Notes under the pieces: model-generated | Seen by the model: the letters and a program-made list of their open reading frames with translations, nothing else | What the model was told of the DNA's origin: nothing | Database searches by the model: none | Translations under genes and position numbers: made by a program | Part shown: one piece after another, positions 38,719 through 47,424 of the stretch | How positions within the stretch are numbered: the stretch's first letter is position 1 | Layout of the letters: each line of letters opens with the position of its first letter | Assembly (NCBI RefSeq): GCF_042697365.1 | Contig: NZ_CP137605.1 | Length of the DNA stretch: 64,000 bases | DNA from: Brucella pseudintermedia | GTDB lineage: Bacteria > Pseudomonadota > Alphaproteobacteria > Rhizobiales > Rhizobiaceae | Strand: one strand, 5' to 3'

Positions 38719-39642
38719 ATGAATATCCGTTTTCTGGAAACGGTGATCTGGCTGTCGGAACTACGCAATTTCCGGGCGACGGCGGCTCGCCTCAACATGA
38801 CGCCGGCAGCAATATCCAATCGTATTGGCGCCATGGAGCAGGAATTGGGTTTCCGGCTCTTCGATCGCGACGCCCGCGACGTCAACCTGACGGCGGAAGG
38901 CGAAGCTTTTGTTGAGGGGGCGCGTGATGTCGTGCGCCGTTACCATGATCTGGTGGAAAGCCTGAGCCCGCAAAACGGGCTCGAAGGAACGCTGAAGATC
39001 GGCATCGTTCCAAGCCTCGCCATGACCATATTGCCGGGTATTCTCGATATTGTCCGCCAGCGTTATCCGAAGATACGCATCTCGATCACTACTTCATCTT
39101 CGAAGGGGGTCGTGCAGAAACTGGAGCAGCGCGAGCTCGATATCGTTTTTGCCATCAAGCCCGAACCGACACCCAACCTGCGCATTGTCGACATATGTAC
39201 TTTTGGCATGTTCTGGATAGCGCGCAGCAATCAGTTTCCGGGTGGCGCGGAAGATGTTCTGTCACGCGATGATCTGCTTGGCTGTAATCTCATTTCCTAT
39301 GAGAGCGGCTCCTATAATTATCAGCAGATCATCAATTATTTCTCGGAAGAACGGCTGAAAGACGCAACCGTTCACTACTCCAACTCGCTCACCACAACGA
39401 TCAACATGATTTCGGCGGGCGTCGGAATTTCCGTCATTCCGCCGGTGGTTATCCAGAAAGAGCTACGGACCGGCGAGCTCCAAGTGCTGAACACTAACGC
39501 TGTTTTCCCCGCAACCAGCTATAGCGCCATCTATCTCGAAAGCGCGGCGACACGTCTGATCACGCTTGTGGCCAATATCGCCCGCGAAGCCGGCCGAAAT
39601 TTCAGCGGCAATTTCAGCGATAGTCTTGCCTATCAGGATTAA
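38719..39642 (+). CDS. LysR-family transcriptional regulator
   Basis: A 307-residue protein with an N-terminal helix-turn-helix (ATAARLNMTPAAISNRIGAME) and a C-terminal LysR substrate-binding domain (residues 90-295). It lies 176 bases after the RraA-like gene in the same direction and most plausibly senses an intermediate of that pathway. It has its own gap upstream, so it may be transcribed separately. Confidence 0.9.
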   Translation: MNIRFLETVIWLSELRNFRATAARLNMTPAAISNRIGAMEQELGFRLFDRDARDVNLTAEGEAFVEGARDVVRRYHDLVESLSPQNGLEGTLKIGIVPSLAMTILPGILDIVRQRYPKIRISITTSSSKGVVQKLEQRELDIVFAIKPEPTPNLRIVDICTFGMFWIARSNQFPGGAEDVLSRDDLLGCNLISYESGSYNYQQIINYFSEERLKDATVHYSNSLTTTINMISAGVGISVIPPVVIQKELRTGELQVLNTNAVFPATSYSAIYLESAATRLITLVANIAREAGRNFSGNFSDSLAYQD

Positions 39643-39705
39643 TGCGTTTGGATTTCATCCTCGTAGTAGAGGCTGATGCTTTATTCGGCAACCCGATGCG
39701 TCGCC

Positions 39706-39984
39706 TTAGACCCTCGCATTTTTGCGCATGTCATCAAGCTGTCTTAGAGACGAAAACAACGATTCCCGATCGCGGAGATGTTCTTCATAGAGAGACAGGA
39801 AAAAGGCGTTCGTCGTTACATGCGGCCCGGGTGCGGACCGGGCGCGGTGCAGGCTGTTATTGGCCTTGCGCTTGGCGTCTTCGACTTTCGCCTGCAATTC
39901 CTGAAGCATGCGCGAATTGCCAAACGCATGAAAACCGGCTTCCGGTGCACTCGAGGCGGCGGTATTGGATGTCGAGTGAATCAT
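39706..39984 (-). CDS. Hypothetical 92-residue protein
   Basis: From ATG 39984 (MIHSTSNTAASSA), with GGAG nine bases upstream, the frame gives a small soluble protein: a Ser/Ala-rich start, then a charged, likely coiled-coil stretch (about residues 25-45, MLQELQAKVEDAKRKANN), ending RQLDDMRKNARV. I do not recognise the family. The in-frame extension to 40140 looks noncoding. Convergent with lysR. Confidence 0.5.
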   Translation of the reverse strand: MIHSTSNTAASSAPEAGFHAFGNSRMLQELQAKVEDAKRKANNSLHRARSAPGPHVTTNAFFLSLYEEHLRDRESLFSSLRQLDDMRKNARV

Positions 39985-40319
39985 GGTCTGCATCTCCGAT
40001 GGCAAGATATAGAGCTGATCGTGACGTCCGTTTATGATATAATCGTGGTGCAAACCGTACGAAATTATACTCTTGTGATGGTATGTTTCGGGCGCCGCTT
40101 TCAGGATAATTCCATTTCGTGCTGAAAAAACTTCTAGCACTGCAAGCGCCTTGGAAACGAGGCACTCAATGCCAAAACCTCCAGGAAATAAGGAAAAAAC
40201 TCATAGCTGAGCAGCGGCCAAACAGATTTCAGGTCATGCAGGGATATCAATCAGCGTCGTGATTTATGAAAGGGAGCATATCGACGGTGTCGATTGGAGG
40301 TGACACCCGGTTAGCGGGT
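39985..40319. other. Intergenic stretch without a recognisable gene
   Basis: About 335 AT-richer bases between the 92-residue ORF and a small membrane ORF. A short CCCG/CGGG hairpin at 40306-40318 may end the latter's transcript. Nothing else convincing is seen. Confidence 0.4.
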
Positions 40320-40412
40320 TCACTTCTTGTGGGTCTCGATCCAGGTGATGCCGAAGACGACAGCGCTGACGGCCAGGATCGCTACGATCTCAATCCAAAA
40401 AATCAACTGCAT
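40320..40412 (-). CDS. Small single-pass membrane protein, 30 residues
   Basis: On the minus strand an ATG at 40412 opens a frame encoding MQLIFWIEIVAILAVSAVVF followed by GITWIETHKK. One membrane helix covers about residues 4-24, with a basic tail. GGAGG stands eight bases before this ATG; another ATG six bases upstream (40418) is too close to it. The composition and RBS look like a real small membrane protein such as those of terminal oxidase or transporter accessory type, but I do not recognise it. Confidence 0.5.
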   Translation of the reverse strand: MQLIFWIEIVAILAVSAVVFGITWIETHKK

Positions 40413-40491
40413 GGCCATGTCCTCCAGCATGGTTAACAAGAACCTGACGAAAAGGTTTCATTCACGCTGGCTACCGCACTTCACAGGGCGC

Positions 40492-41424
40492 TTACAGCGT
40501 CCGTGATGCTGCCGCAATCGAACTGTCTCGGATATGGGCAGCGTTTCGATATGCGCGCGGAGTGAGCCCCGTTTCCAGCAAGAAATAGCGGTTGAAATTG
40601 GAGAGGTTGTTGAAGCCCGCTTCAAAACAAATATCGGTTATTGCAAGATCCGTTTCTACCAGCAAGGTTCGCGCCCGCCACACCCGAACAGAACGGCTGT
40701 AAGTCGAGAACGTCATTCCTGTCAGCCGCTTGAAAGCGCGGGAGAAAGACGCTGTGTCGAGGCCGACAGCTTCGGCGACATCCTGCATCTGGCGGTCAGG
40801 GTTGGATTGCAGAATCTGGATCGCCTGATCGATACGCCGATGCCGCTTGTCGGAGGCTTCGCTATAGAGCGATACGAAATGCTCGCTCGCAAGGGGGCGC
40901 TTTTGCCCAGCGCTATCGATTGCATTCAATATATCAAGAAAAAGGCTCAGGCCCGCTGCATCCGATTGCCGGTGCAATGCCAATATCATTTCCCCGATAT
41001 CGAGCGCTTCGTGACCTGTGATTTCGATCCCCCGCCGGGATAATTCTTTCAGGCGATGCAGCACTTCGAATTCAGGGCAAACCGACCGAACCTGAATAAG
41101 TGCATCGGCATTGAACTGGAGTACGAGATCACGGCCCGGAATGGATGCCGCGCCCGGCGTAATCCAGTTATGGGGCAGGTTCGTCCCGGTCAGGACAAGA
41201 TGCCCGGGCTGAAATGGCCCCACGTAATCGCCAACATAGGCCAGACCCTGTGCTTGAGGAATATAGTGGATTTCCCACTCAGGATGATAGTTCCAGATGC
41301 ATATCGGATTGGGATAGTCGTCGCGGCGGATGAGATAGGACTTCCCGCCCGGCAGCGTGATGCGCTCTCGCGTGGCAGCATAGGCGTTCGGCAGGGAGGA
41401 CGAAATTTCCGATGATAGAACCAT
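40492..41424 (-). CDS. AraC-family transcriptional regulator
   Basis: A 310-residue protein with an N-terminal cupin-like sugar-binding domain (HPEWEIHYI, GPFQPGHLVLTG) and a C-terminal AraC double helix-turn-helix (about 205-300; DVAEAVGLDTASFSRAFKRLTG and DICFEAGFNNLSNFNRYF). It is divergent from the polyol ABC/dehydrogenase operon at 41574 and is its likely activator. Near-repeats ATATCAA and GTATCAA around 41451-41469 in the gap could be binding sites. Confidence 0.9.
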   Translation of the reverse strand: MVLSSEISSSLPNAYAATRERITLPGGKSYLIRRDDYPNPICIWNYHPEWEIHYIPQAQGLAYVGDYVGPFQPGHLVLTGTNLPHNWITPGAASIPGRDLVLQFNADALIQVRSVCPEFEVLHRLKELSRRGIEITGHEALDIGEMILALHRQSDAAGLSLFLDILNAIDSAGQKRPLASEHFVSLYSEASDKRHRRIDQAIQILQSNPDRQMQDVAEAVGLDTASFSRAFKRLTGMTFSTYSRSVRVWRARTLLVETDLAITDICFEAGFNNLSNFNRYFLLETGLTPRAYRNAAHIRDSSIAAASRTL

Positions 41425-41573
41425 GATATCTCACCGCATAAGGCGCTATAATATCAAAATAGTATCAATTATTGACAAAAAGCAAACTAGTCCCTTCTCG
41501 CCGTTTTTACAAAATTCAACCCACAGGATGCGGGGAAGAGGAGCATCCGGTGGAACATAATGGGAGGAACGAC

Positions 41574-42824
41574 ATGCTACGTACATTTTTGCGTACCGGT
41601 TGCGCTGTCATAGCGCTCACTGCCGCATCCAGCGCCATGGCGGCTGCGGTTTGCAGCAAGGATGTAAGAGTTCTGGCGCAACCGCGCGATGGCCTTACTT
41701 TGCTTGAAGACTATGTGGACGAGTTTGAGGAACTCTCCGGCGCCGGTTTTGAAATTAGCTATCTGAACGAGAATGACCGCCGCGCCAAGTCACAGGCGGA
41801 TGCATCGACCGTAGGCAGCTACAATGTCTACTATGTCGATGAAGCCAATCTCGCATTGTTTGCATCGTCGGGCTGGATCGTTCCGCTCGAAGGCTTTTAC
41901 CCCAAGGAAAATGATTACGACGATTTCGACGCCGGCATGCGTGCGGCTGCCACTTATGACGGCAAGCAGTGGTTTGCACCAGTTCAGGGCGGCGGCGACC
42001 TGATGGTCTATCGTACCGATCTGCTCGAAAAAGCTGGCCTCCAGCCGCCAAAGACCTGGGACGAATACAAGGCAGCTGTCGCCAAGTTGCATGATCCGGA
42101 CAATGGCGTCTATGGGACCGCATTGCGCGGACAGCGCGGCTCGGGCGCCAATGTCTGGCGGTGGATGCCGCTGTTCAAGGCAAATGGCGGCGAATGGTTC
42201 AAGGATGGCAAGCCTGCTTTCAACTCGGACGCGGCAGTGAAGGCAACTGAGGAATATCTCGATCTTTTCAAATATTCCGCTCCCGGCACTCAGACGGGTT
42301 CGTGGGACGAATCCACCGGTGCTTTCCGGGCAGGCAAGGTAGCAATTATCATTGAATCGGCTCCCCTTGGCGGCATGTCGGTCGATAAGGCACAGAGCCA
42401 GGTGGCGGACAAGGTCGCCTTCGCGGTTCCGCCAACGCCTCTTCCGGGAGCTGGCTACGCGCATGGATTTGCAATTGCGTCCAAGGCCAATGCGACGGAC
42501 GAGGATAAGGCTTGCGCCGGACTGTTCGTGGCATGGGCGACCTCCAAGGAGCAGGAAGCCCGTCGTCTGGCAGCGGGTCAGCCCGGTGAATTGACACGCA
42601 CCAGCACCTATCAAAGCCCGAAATATGCCGAGACGTTCGGACAGAACCTTGCAGATGCAATGGCCGCTACCGGCGCTCGCACGACGGTAACTTTCTGGCA
42701 GGATGCACGCTGGCAGGAATTGGGCAATCAGTGGGGCATCATGCTGGAAGAACTTATCACCGGCAGCCGCAAGGATGTCAAAGCGACGCTCGACGAGCTT
42801 CAGTCATTCGCTGAGAAGCTCTAG
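41574..42824 (+). CDS. ABC transporter substrate-binding protein, family 1 (MalE/SmoE type)
   Basis: A 416-residue protein with a signal peptide (residues 1 to about 24, ending SAMAA) and a type II binding fold of the SBP_bac_1 family. GGGAGG lies seven bases before ATG 41574; upstream in-frame codons are leader. With the dehydrogenase downstream the ligand is probably a polyol such as xylitol, sorbitol or mannitol. A strong hairpin follows. Confidence 0.92.
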   Translation: MLRTFLRTGCAVIALTAASSAMAAAVCSKDVRVLAQPRDGLTLLEDYVDEFEELSGAGFEISYLNENDRRAKSQADASTVGSYNVYYVDEANLALFASSGWIVPLEGFYPKENDYDDFDAGMRAAATYDGKQWFAPVQGGGDLMVYRTDLLEKAGLQPPKTWDEYKAAVAKLHDPDNGVYGTALRGQRGSGANVWRWMPLFKANGGEWFKDGKPAFNSDAAVKATEEYLDLFKYSAPGTQTGSWDESTGAFRAGKVAIIIESAPLGGMSVDKAQSQVADKVAFAVPPTPLPGAGYAHGFAIASKANATDEDKACAGLFVAWATSKEQEARRLAAGQPGELTRTSTYQSPKYAETFGQNLADAMAATGARTTVTFWQDARWQELGNQWGIMLEELITGSRKDVKATLDELQSFAEKL

Positions 42825-42837
42825 GCATCGCGCGTTC

Positions 42838-42874
42838 GGGGCGGTTTTGCGGCCACATCGGTCGAAACCGCCCC
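42838..42874 (+). other. RNA hairpin after the substrate-binding gene
   Basis: A perfect 10-bp stem, GGGGCGGTTT (42838-42847) with AAACCGCCCC (42865-42874), and an inner GGCC/GGTC pairing. No T run follows and the permease gene starts 89 bases later. Confidence 0.75.
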
Positions 42875-42962
42875 GCCTCCCAAGATGGGTACTGCCCTGA
42901 AAGCCACGTGCGCCTCACGCTGCCGGGCCGTCCCAGTCACCGCCTTCAGACAAGGAATGTTC

Positions 42963-43826
42963 ATGCAACGTGGACGCTCGCTCCCATATCTTTTCCTTGG
43001 GCCAACCCTGCTCATTCTCGTCATTCTGGCGCTGGTTCCGACTGTTTTTGCGATTGCGATTTCGCTGCAGAACAGGACCTTGTCACAGCCAGCGGCTGAA
43101 TATGTCTGGTTTGCGAACTATGCCGCTCTGCTCAGCGATCCGCGTTTTCTCAACGCATTGTGGGTTTCGCTGAAATGGGAAGTCCTGACCGTGGCACTTA
43201 CCATGCTGACCGGCATCGGGCTTGGTATTGCGATGTTCGAAGCCGCCAGCCCGCGCCTGCGAAATATTCTTTGCGTCCTGTTCATTATTCCTGTGTTGTT
43301 GCCGCGCGTTTGCGCAGCATTCGTATGGAAGTTTGCTTTCCATCCACTTTACGGCGCCCTGACCTGGCCTGTCCGTGAACTGACCGGGGCCACGCCCGAT
43401 ATACTTTCCACGCCAGCCGGCGCGCTTCTTGCCGTTGCTTTCGTGGACGTCTGGCAATGGGGGCTGTTTTTCGCGGTCATCATCCTGAAACTGCTCGAAG
43501 CGTTGCCGGTCCAGCCTTTGGAAGCGGCTCGCATCGATCGCGCCAAAAGGTGGGAAGTCCATCGCTTCATCACCCTTCCGATGCTCAAGACGCCGCTGAT
43601 CAGCCTTCTGCTCGTCAAGGCCATCGAAAGCCTGCGTTCTTTTGATCTGGTTTATGTCATGACGCGGGGCGGTCCGGGCATTTCGACCGAAACGCTTGAT
43701 ATGTACGCCTATTCGCAAGGCTTCATCGAGTCCGGAAAAATCTCCTACGCCTCGTCGATGGCCGTCATCATGATGCTGCTGACCATCGTCATTTTCACTG
43801 TCGCCTGGAAGAGACTGAACCGATGA
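42963..43826 (+). CDS. Sugar/polyol ABC transporter permease (MalF type)
   Basis: A 287-residue permease with six membrane helices, an N-terminal RGRSLPYLFLGPTLLIL helix and an EAA loop at VQPLEAARIDRAKRWEVHRF. I chose ATG 42963 because AAGGA lies six bases upstream; an in-frame ATG at 42885 is the start of an unsupported 26-residue extension. Overlaps the next gene by four bases. Confidence 0.9.
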   Translation: MQRGRSLPYLFLGPTLLILVILALVPTVFAIAISLQNRTLSQPAAEYVWFANYAALLSDPRFLNALWVSLKWEVLTVALTMLTGIGLGIAMFEAASPRLRNILCVLFIIPVLLPRVCAAFVWKFAFHPLYGALTWPVRELTGATPDILSTPAGALLAVAFVDVWQWGLFFAVIILKLLEALPVQPLEAARIDRAKRWEVHRFITLPMLKTPLISLLLVKAIESLRSFDLVYVMTRGGPGISTETLDMYAYSQGFIESGKISYASSMAVIMMLLTIVIFTVAWKRLNR

Positions 43827-44641
43827 AGATTTCGACCATCCTTCTGCGCACGGTCCTTGTCTTTGCGGCAGCGCTTGTTGTGTTGCCATTGCTGTGGACT
43901 CTGCTCAATGCGTTCAAGACCAACGCCGATCTTCTGGTCAGCACGCCGAAAATTCTCTTTCAGCCCGTATGGGACAATATGAGCTATGTGCTCAATCGTC
44001 GTTCGGTTGCGCGTGCGCTTACGAACTCGCTGATCATCTGCTCGGCCGCTGTCGTCATTGGCGCTCTGATTGGCGTACCCGCAGCCTATGTGATCGCGCG
44101 ATACAAGAACCGGATTACAGCCGAAGCTCAGTTCTTCGTTCTGTCCTTGCGTTTTCTGCCGCCGGTGGCAGTGGCCATTCCGATGCTGGTGATCTGGCTT
44201 TCGCTTGATCTCTACGACAGCCGCCTGTCTCTCATCGTAACCTATCTGATCATTACTGCATCGATTACGATCTGGTTGTCGGTTCCCGCGTTCGAGCGCG
44301 TGAGCCTCCATGTCGAGGAAGCGGCCCGGGTCGATGGATTGGGACGTTATGGAACTTTTTTCCGAATTGCCCTGCCTATAGCCCGATTTCAGATATTCGG
44401 CGCCATCGCTTTTTCCTTCGTACTGGTCTGGAATGAATTCCTGCTGGCAATGATGCTGACGACGTCTCGCGCCAAAACATTGCCGATCATAGCTTCTGAA
44501 ATGTCACAGCTCGGCATGAATGTGCCATGGGGCATTCTCAATGCCGCTGTCGTTCTTCTCTCCCTTCCGCCTTTAATTCTGCTTGGGCTTCTTGCTGGCG
44601 GATTAAATGCCGTCTTCACCAAAAAACAAAATCAGGAATGA
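43823..44641 (+). CDS. Sugar/polyol ABC transporter permease (MalG type)
   Basis: A 272-residue permease with six membrane helices and an EAA loop at HVEEAARVDGLGRYGTFFRI. It starts on the ATGA overlap with the MalF-type gene and ends four bases before the dehydrogenase start, so the genes are coupled. Confidence 0.92.
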   Translation: MKISTILLRTVLVFAAALVVLPLLWTLLNAFKTNADLLVSTPKILFQPVWDNMSYVLNRRSVARALTNSLIICSAAVVIGALIGVPAAYVIARYKNRITAEAQFFVLSLRFLPPVAVAIPMLVIWLSLDLYDSRLSLIVTYLIITASITIWLSVPAFERVSLHVEEAARVDGLGRYGTFFRIALPIARFQIFGAIAFSFVLVWNEFLLAMMLTTSRAKTLPIIASEMSQLGMNVPWGILNAAVVLLSLPPLILLGLLAGGLNAVFTKKQNQE

Positions 44642-44645
44642 TCCG

Positions 44646-45692
44646 ATGAAAGCACTTGTTCTGGAACGCATCGGCGAATTGAATCTGCGCGACATTGAAT
44701 TGCCAACCGACATGGGGCCGGATGACGTTCGCATCAAATTGCACACCGTAGGGGTGTGCGGGAGCGATGTGCATTATTACACGCACGGGCGTATCGGGGA
44801 TTTTGTGGTCGATCAGCCCATGGTGCTTGGTCACGAGGCGGCAGGCACGGTGGTCGAGGTCGGCGGGAACGTGAGGCATCTCAAGCCGGGAGATCGGGTC
44901 TGCATGGAGCCGGGCATTCCAGATCCGCTCTCGCGCGCTTCGAAGCTTGGCCTCTATAATGTCGATCCTGCCGTGCGTTTCTGGGCAACGCCGCCCGTCC
45001 ACGGAATCCTTTGCCCCGAAACTGTCCATCCTGCAAATTTCACATATAAGTTGCCGGACAATGTCTCCTTTGCAGAAGGCGCGATGGTCGAGCCCTTTGC
45101 GGTCGGTATGCAGGCGGCAACGCGGGCGCGCATCAATCCGGGCGATACGGCCGTCGTGACCGGCTGCGGGACTATCGGCATCATGGTTGCGCTTGCGGCC
45201 CTGGCAGGAGGCTGTTCTCGCGTTCTGATCTCGGATTTCTCGGAAGCCAAGCTGCAAATTGCAGAATGCTATGACGGCATTACCGGCATCAATCTTGGCG
45301 AAACCAACATCGTGGAAGCGGTCAATGATGCTACCGGAAATTGGGGAGCGGATATAGTCTTTGAATGTTCAGGAGCCGCAGCAGCCGTCCGGGACTTGTT
45401 CAAGATAGTGCGCCCGGGTGGCGCGGTTGTGCTGGTTGGCCTGCCCCCCGAACCCGTCCCGTTCGACATTTCGGCGGCGACGGCACGGGAATGCCGGATC
45501 GAAACGGTCTTCCGCTATGCCAATGTGTTCGATCGCGCTCTCGCACTAATCGCCGCAGGCAAGGTTGACCTCAAACCGCTGATCTCTGGAGTGTTTCCAT
45601 TCGAGCAATCCATTGCCGCTTTCGATCGCGCGGCAGAGGGTCGTGCGGCAGACATCAAGCTGCAGATCATCCTGGACGGGGAGAAAAACTGA
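44646..45692 (+). CDS. Zinc-type medium-chain dehydrogenase, xylitol/polyol dehydrogenase-like
   Basis: A 348-residue MDR enzyme with catalytic zinc ligands Cys38 (GVCGSDVH) and His63-Glu64 (GHEAAG) and an NAD-binding Rossmann region (TGCGTIGIM). It resembles bacterial xylitol dehydrogenases and oxidises a polyol to a ketose with NAD. The structural-zinc loop, usually with three or four cysteines, reads IPDPLSRASKLGLYN and has none, so the structural zinc is absent. Its place between permease and ATPase genes ties it to the imported polyol. Confidence 0.88.
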   Translation: MKALVLERIGELNLRDIELPTDMGPDDVRIKLHTVGVCGSDVHYYTHGRIGDFVVDQPMVLGHEAAGTVVEVGGNVRHLKPGDRVCMEPGIPDPLSRASKLGLYNVDPAVRFWATPPVHGILCPETVHPANFTYKLPDNVSFAEGAMVEPFAVGMQAATRARINPGDTAVVTGCGTIGIMVALAALAGGCSRVLISDFSEAKLQIAECYDGITGINLGETNIVEAVNDATGNWGADIVFECSGAAAAVRDLFKIVRPGGAVVLVGLPPEPVPFDISAATARECRIETVFRYANVFDRALALIAAGKVDLKPLISGVFPFEQSIAAFDRAAEGRAADIKLQIILDGEKN

Positions 45693-46753
45693 TGTCCACC
45701 GTGGAATGCCGGTCCATATTGAAGCGATATGGTGCGCAGGAAGTCATCCGCGATTTCAACCTTGAAATCAGCGATCATGAGTTTGTAGTTTTTCTTGGGC
45801 CCTCCGGCTGTGGAAAATCCACGATCTTGAGAATGATTGCCGGGCTTGAGGAAATCACAGGCGGCGATCTTCTGATCGGCGGCCAACGGGTGAACGATCG
45901 CGATCCGGGCGACCGCGGTATTGCCATGGTGTTCCAGAACTACGCGCTCTATCCGCATATGACTGTTCAGGAGAATATCGTTTTTGGGTTGGAGCGCGCA
46001 GGTATACCGAAGCAGACGATAGTTGATAGGCTGAAGCCGGTCGTGGCCGCTCTGGGACTTGAAGTCTATCTGGGACGCAAGCCGTCCGAGCTGTCGGGCG
46101 GCCAGCAACAGCGCGTCGCAATCGCCCGCGCGATGATAAAGACGCCTGAAGTATTCCTCTTCGACGAGCCGTTATCCAACCTTGACGCAAAATTGCGCGG
46201 AAGCCTTCGGGTCGAGATCGCCAATCTCCATCGCGAACTGAAGACGACCAGTATTTATGTTACTCACGACCAGCTTGAAGCCATGACATTGGCGGACCGG
46301 ATCGTGCTGATGAAGGATGGGCGCATAGAGCAGATGGGAACGCCCGAGGAAATCTATGAGGCGCCCGCGACGCTTTTTGCCGCCGGATTTATCGGTACGC
46401 CCAATATGAATTTCTTCGAGCTGAACGCTGATGAGGAGAAAATTGCCGACGAAACCATAAGCCTGCCGCGTCCTTCCGGCTTGAAGCCGGGTCCGGTAAC
46501 GGTCGGCATCCGTCCGGGAGCATTCCGACTGAACGAGGCTGGAGGCCAAATTCGCGGCGAGATCGAACGCAACGAATTTCACGGCGAGAACCGTCTGGTT
46601 ACCATTCGGGCCGGTAAACACATCTTCAGTATCGCCGTACCAACTTCCGTGCGCCTGCGGGAAGGGCACAATATCGGGCTCGATGTAATTCCCAACAGCT
46701 TGCATCTGTTCGATACACATACGGGTTTGCGTAGCTCAATATCCGGCGGGTAG
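45692..46753 (+). CDS. Polyol ABC transporter ATP-binding protein (MalK/UgpC type)
   Basis: A 353-residue ATPase with Walker A GPSGCGKST, Q-loop FQNYALYPHM, signature LSGGQQQRVAIARAM, Walker B FLFDEPLSNLD and a C-terminal TOBE/regulatory domain (about 235-350). The start overlaps the stop of the dehydrogenase gene by one base. It completes the transporter. Confidence 0.93.
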   Translation: MSTVECRSILKRYGAQEVIRDFNLEISDHEFVVFLGPSGCGKSTILRMIAGLEEITGGDLLIGGQRVNDRDPGDRGIAMVFQNYALYPHMTVQENIVFGLERAGIPKQTIVDRLKPVVAALGLEVYLGRKPSELSGGQQQRVAIARAMIKTPEVFLFDEPLSNLDAKLRGSLRVEIANLHRELKTTSIYVTHDQLEAMTLADRIVLMKDGRIEQMGTPEEIYEAPATLFAAGFIGTPNMNFFELNADEEKIADETISLPRPSGLKPGPVTVGIRPGAFRLNEAGGQIRGEIERNEFHGENRLVTIRAGKHIFSIAVPTSVRLREGHNIGLDVIPNSLHLFDTHTGLRSSISGG

Positions 46754-46791
46754 CAGGATGGAACTCAATTCTATCCCGGCGCTATTCAGCC

Positions 46792-46820
46792 AAAAAAGCG
46801 ACCTTTAGGAACCGCTTTTG
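46792..46820. terminator. Terminator hairpin between convergent genes
   Basis: AAAAGCG (46794-46800) pairs with CGCTTTT (46813-46819), with an inner CCT/AGG stem. It lies between the convergent ABC ATPase gene and the small PepSY-like gene and can serve both. Confidence 0.65.
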
Positions 46821-46853
46821 TTGATTGCTCCCGCTGGCACGTATTCTTGGCAG

Positions 46854-47162
46854 TTAGCGCACTTCAAGTACTTCGCCGGTGCGGCGGTCTATGACTACAC
46901 GCATCTCATCGTCGCGACGGTCTATTCCGCGGACAACATAAACGTTCCTGCGCCTTGAGATGCTTTCGACTTCGTCCATCCCTTCGCTACGCGCGATTCT
47001 GGCGGCCCTGCGTTCGCTGATTTCTTCGCGGCCGTAGCGTCGATTCCCATCCGGATTGACCTCTATACCGTTGGGACCGATTTCAATGCTCTGCGCATGT
47101 GCTGGAACAGTTGGAATGAGAGCCGAAAATACCAAAGCTGCGATTGCTGGGAACTTGTACAT
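46854..47162 (-). CDS. Small exported PepSY-like protein
   Basis: From MYKFPAIAALVF the protein has 102 residues: a signal peptide (1 to about 24, ending AHAQS), a short linker, and a C-terminal region (ERRAARIARSEGMDEVESI...MRVVIDRRTGEVLEVR) with the shape of a PepSY domain. AAGGA lies nine bases before ATG 47162. A periplasmic role is likely; function unknown. Confidence 0.7.
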   Translation of the reverse strand: MYKFPAIAALVFSALIPTVPAHAQSIEIGPNGIEVNPDGNRRYGREEISERRAARIARSEGMDEVESISRRRNVYVVRGIDRRDDEMRVVIDRRTGEVLEVR

Positions 47163-47351
47163 GGCAGTTATCCTTGCTGGTTTCTCGCCCGCCATCGACA
47201 TCAACCGATAAGTCCGCCGCCGGTTCCCATCGGAGGCGGTCAACTCCTTCTAACACTCCGAAGTTATTGTGATGAGAAGTGTCATCGGTCTTGCTGCGTA
47301 AGGTCGGTCTAGGCACCTCAAACCGTCAGCGTTTCCCTCTATCTTGCCGTC

Positions 47352-47406
47352 TTGACAGTATTACATTCACGGCACTACGCTACAGTAACACGACAGATTT
47401 TTACTG
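47352..47406 (+). promoter_or_regulatory. Candidate promoter and operator of the second ribose-type ABC operon
   Basis: TTGACA at 47352-47357 is followed by a weak -10 near 47376. Downstream, CAGTAA (47383-47388) and TTACTG (47401-47406) form an inverted repeat with a 12-base gap, a possible operator. No regulator gene is adjacent. Confidence 0.4.
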
Positions 47407-47424
47407 AAGTGAGGGGAGGAATTC

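Noticed and set aside
40306..40318. CCCG/CGGG hairpin as an intrinsic terminator
   Set aside because: Short stem and no T run on either strand; kept only as a possible weak 3' structure.
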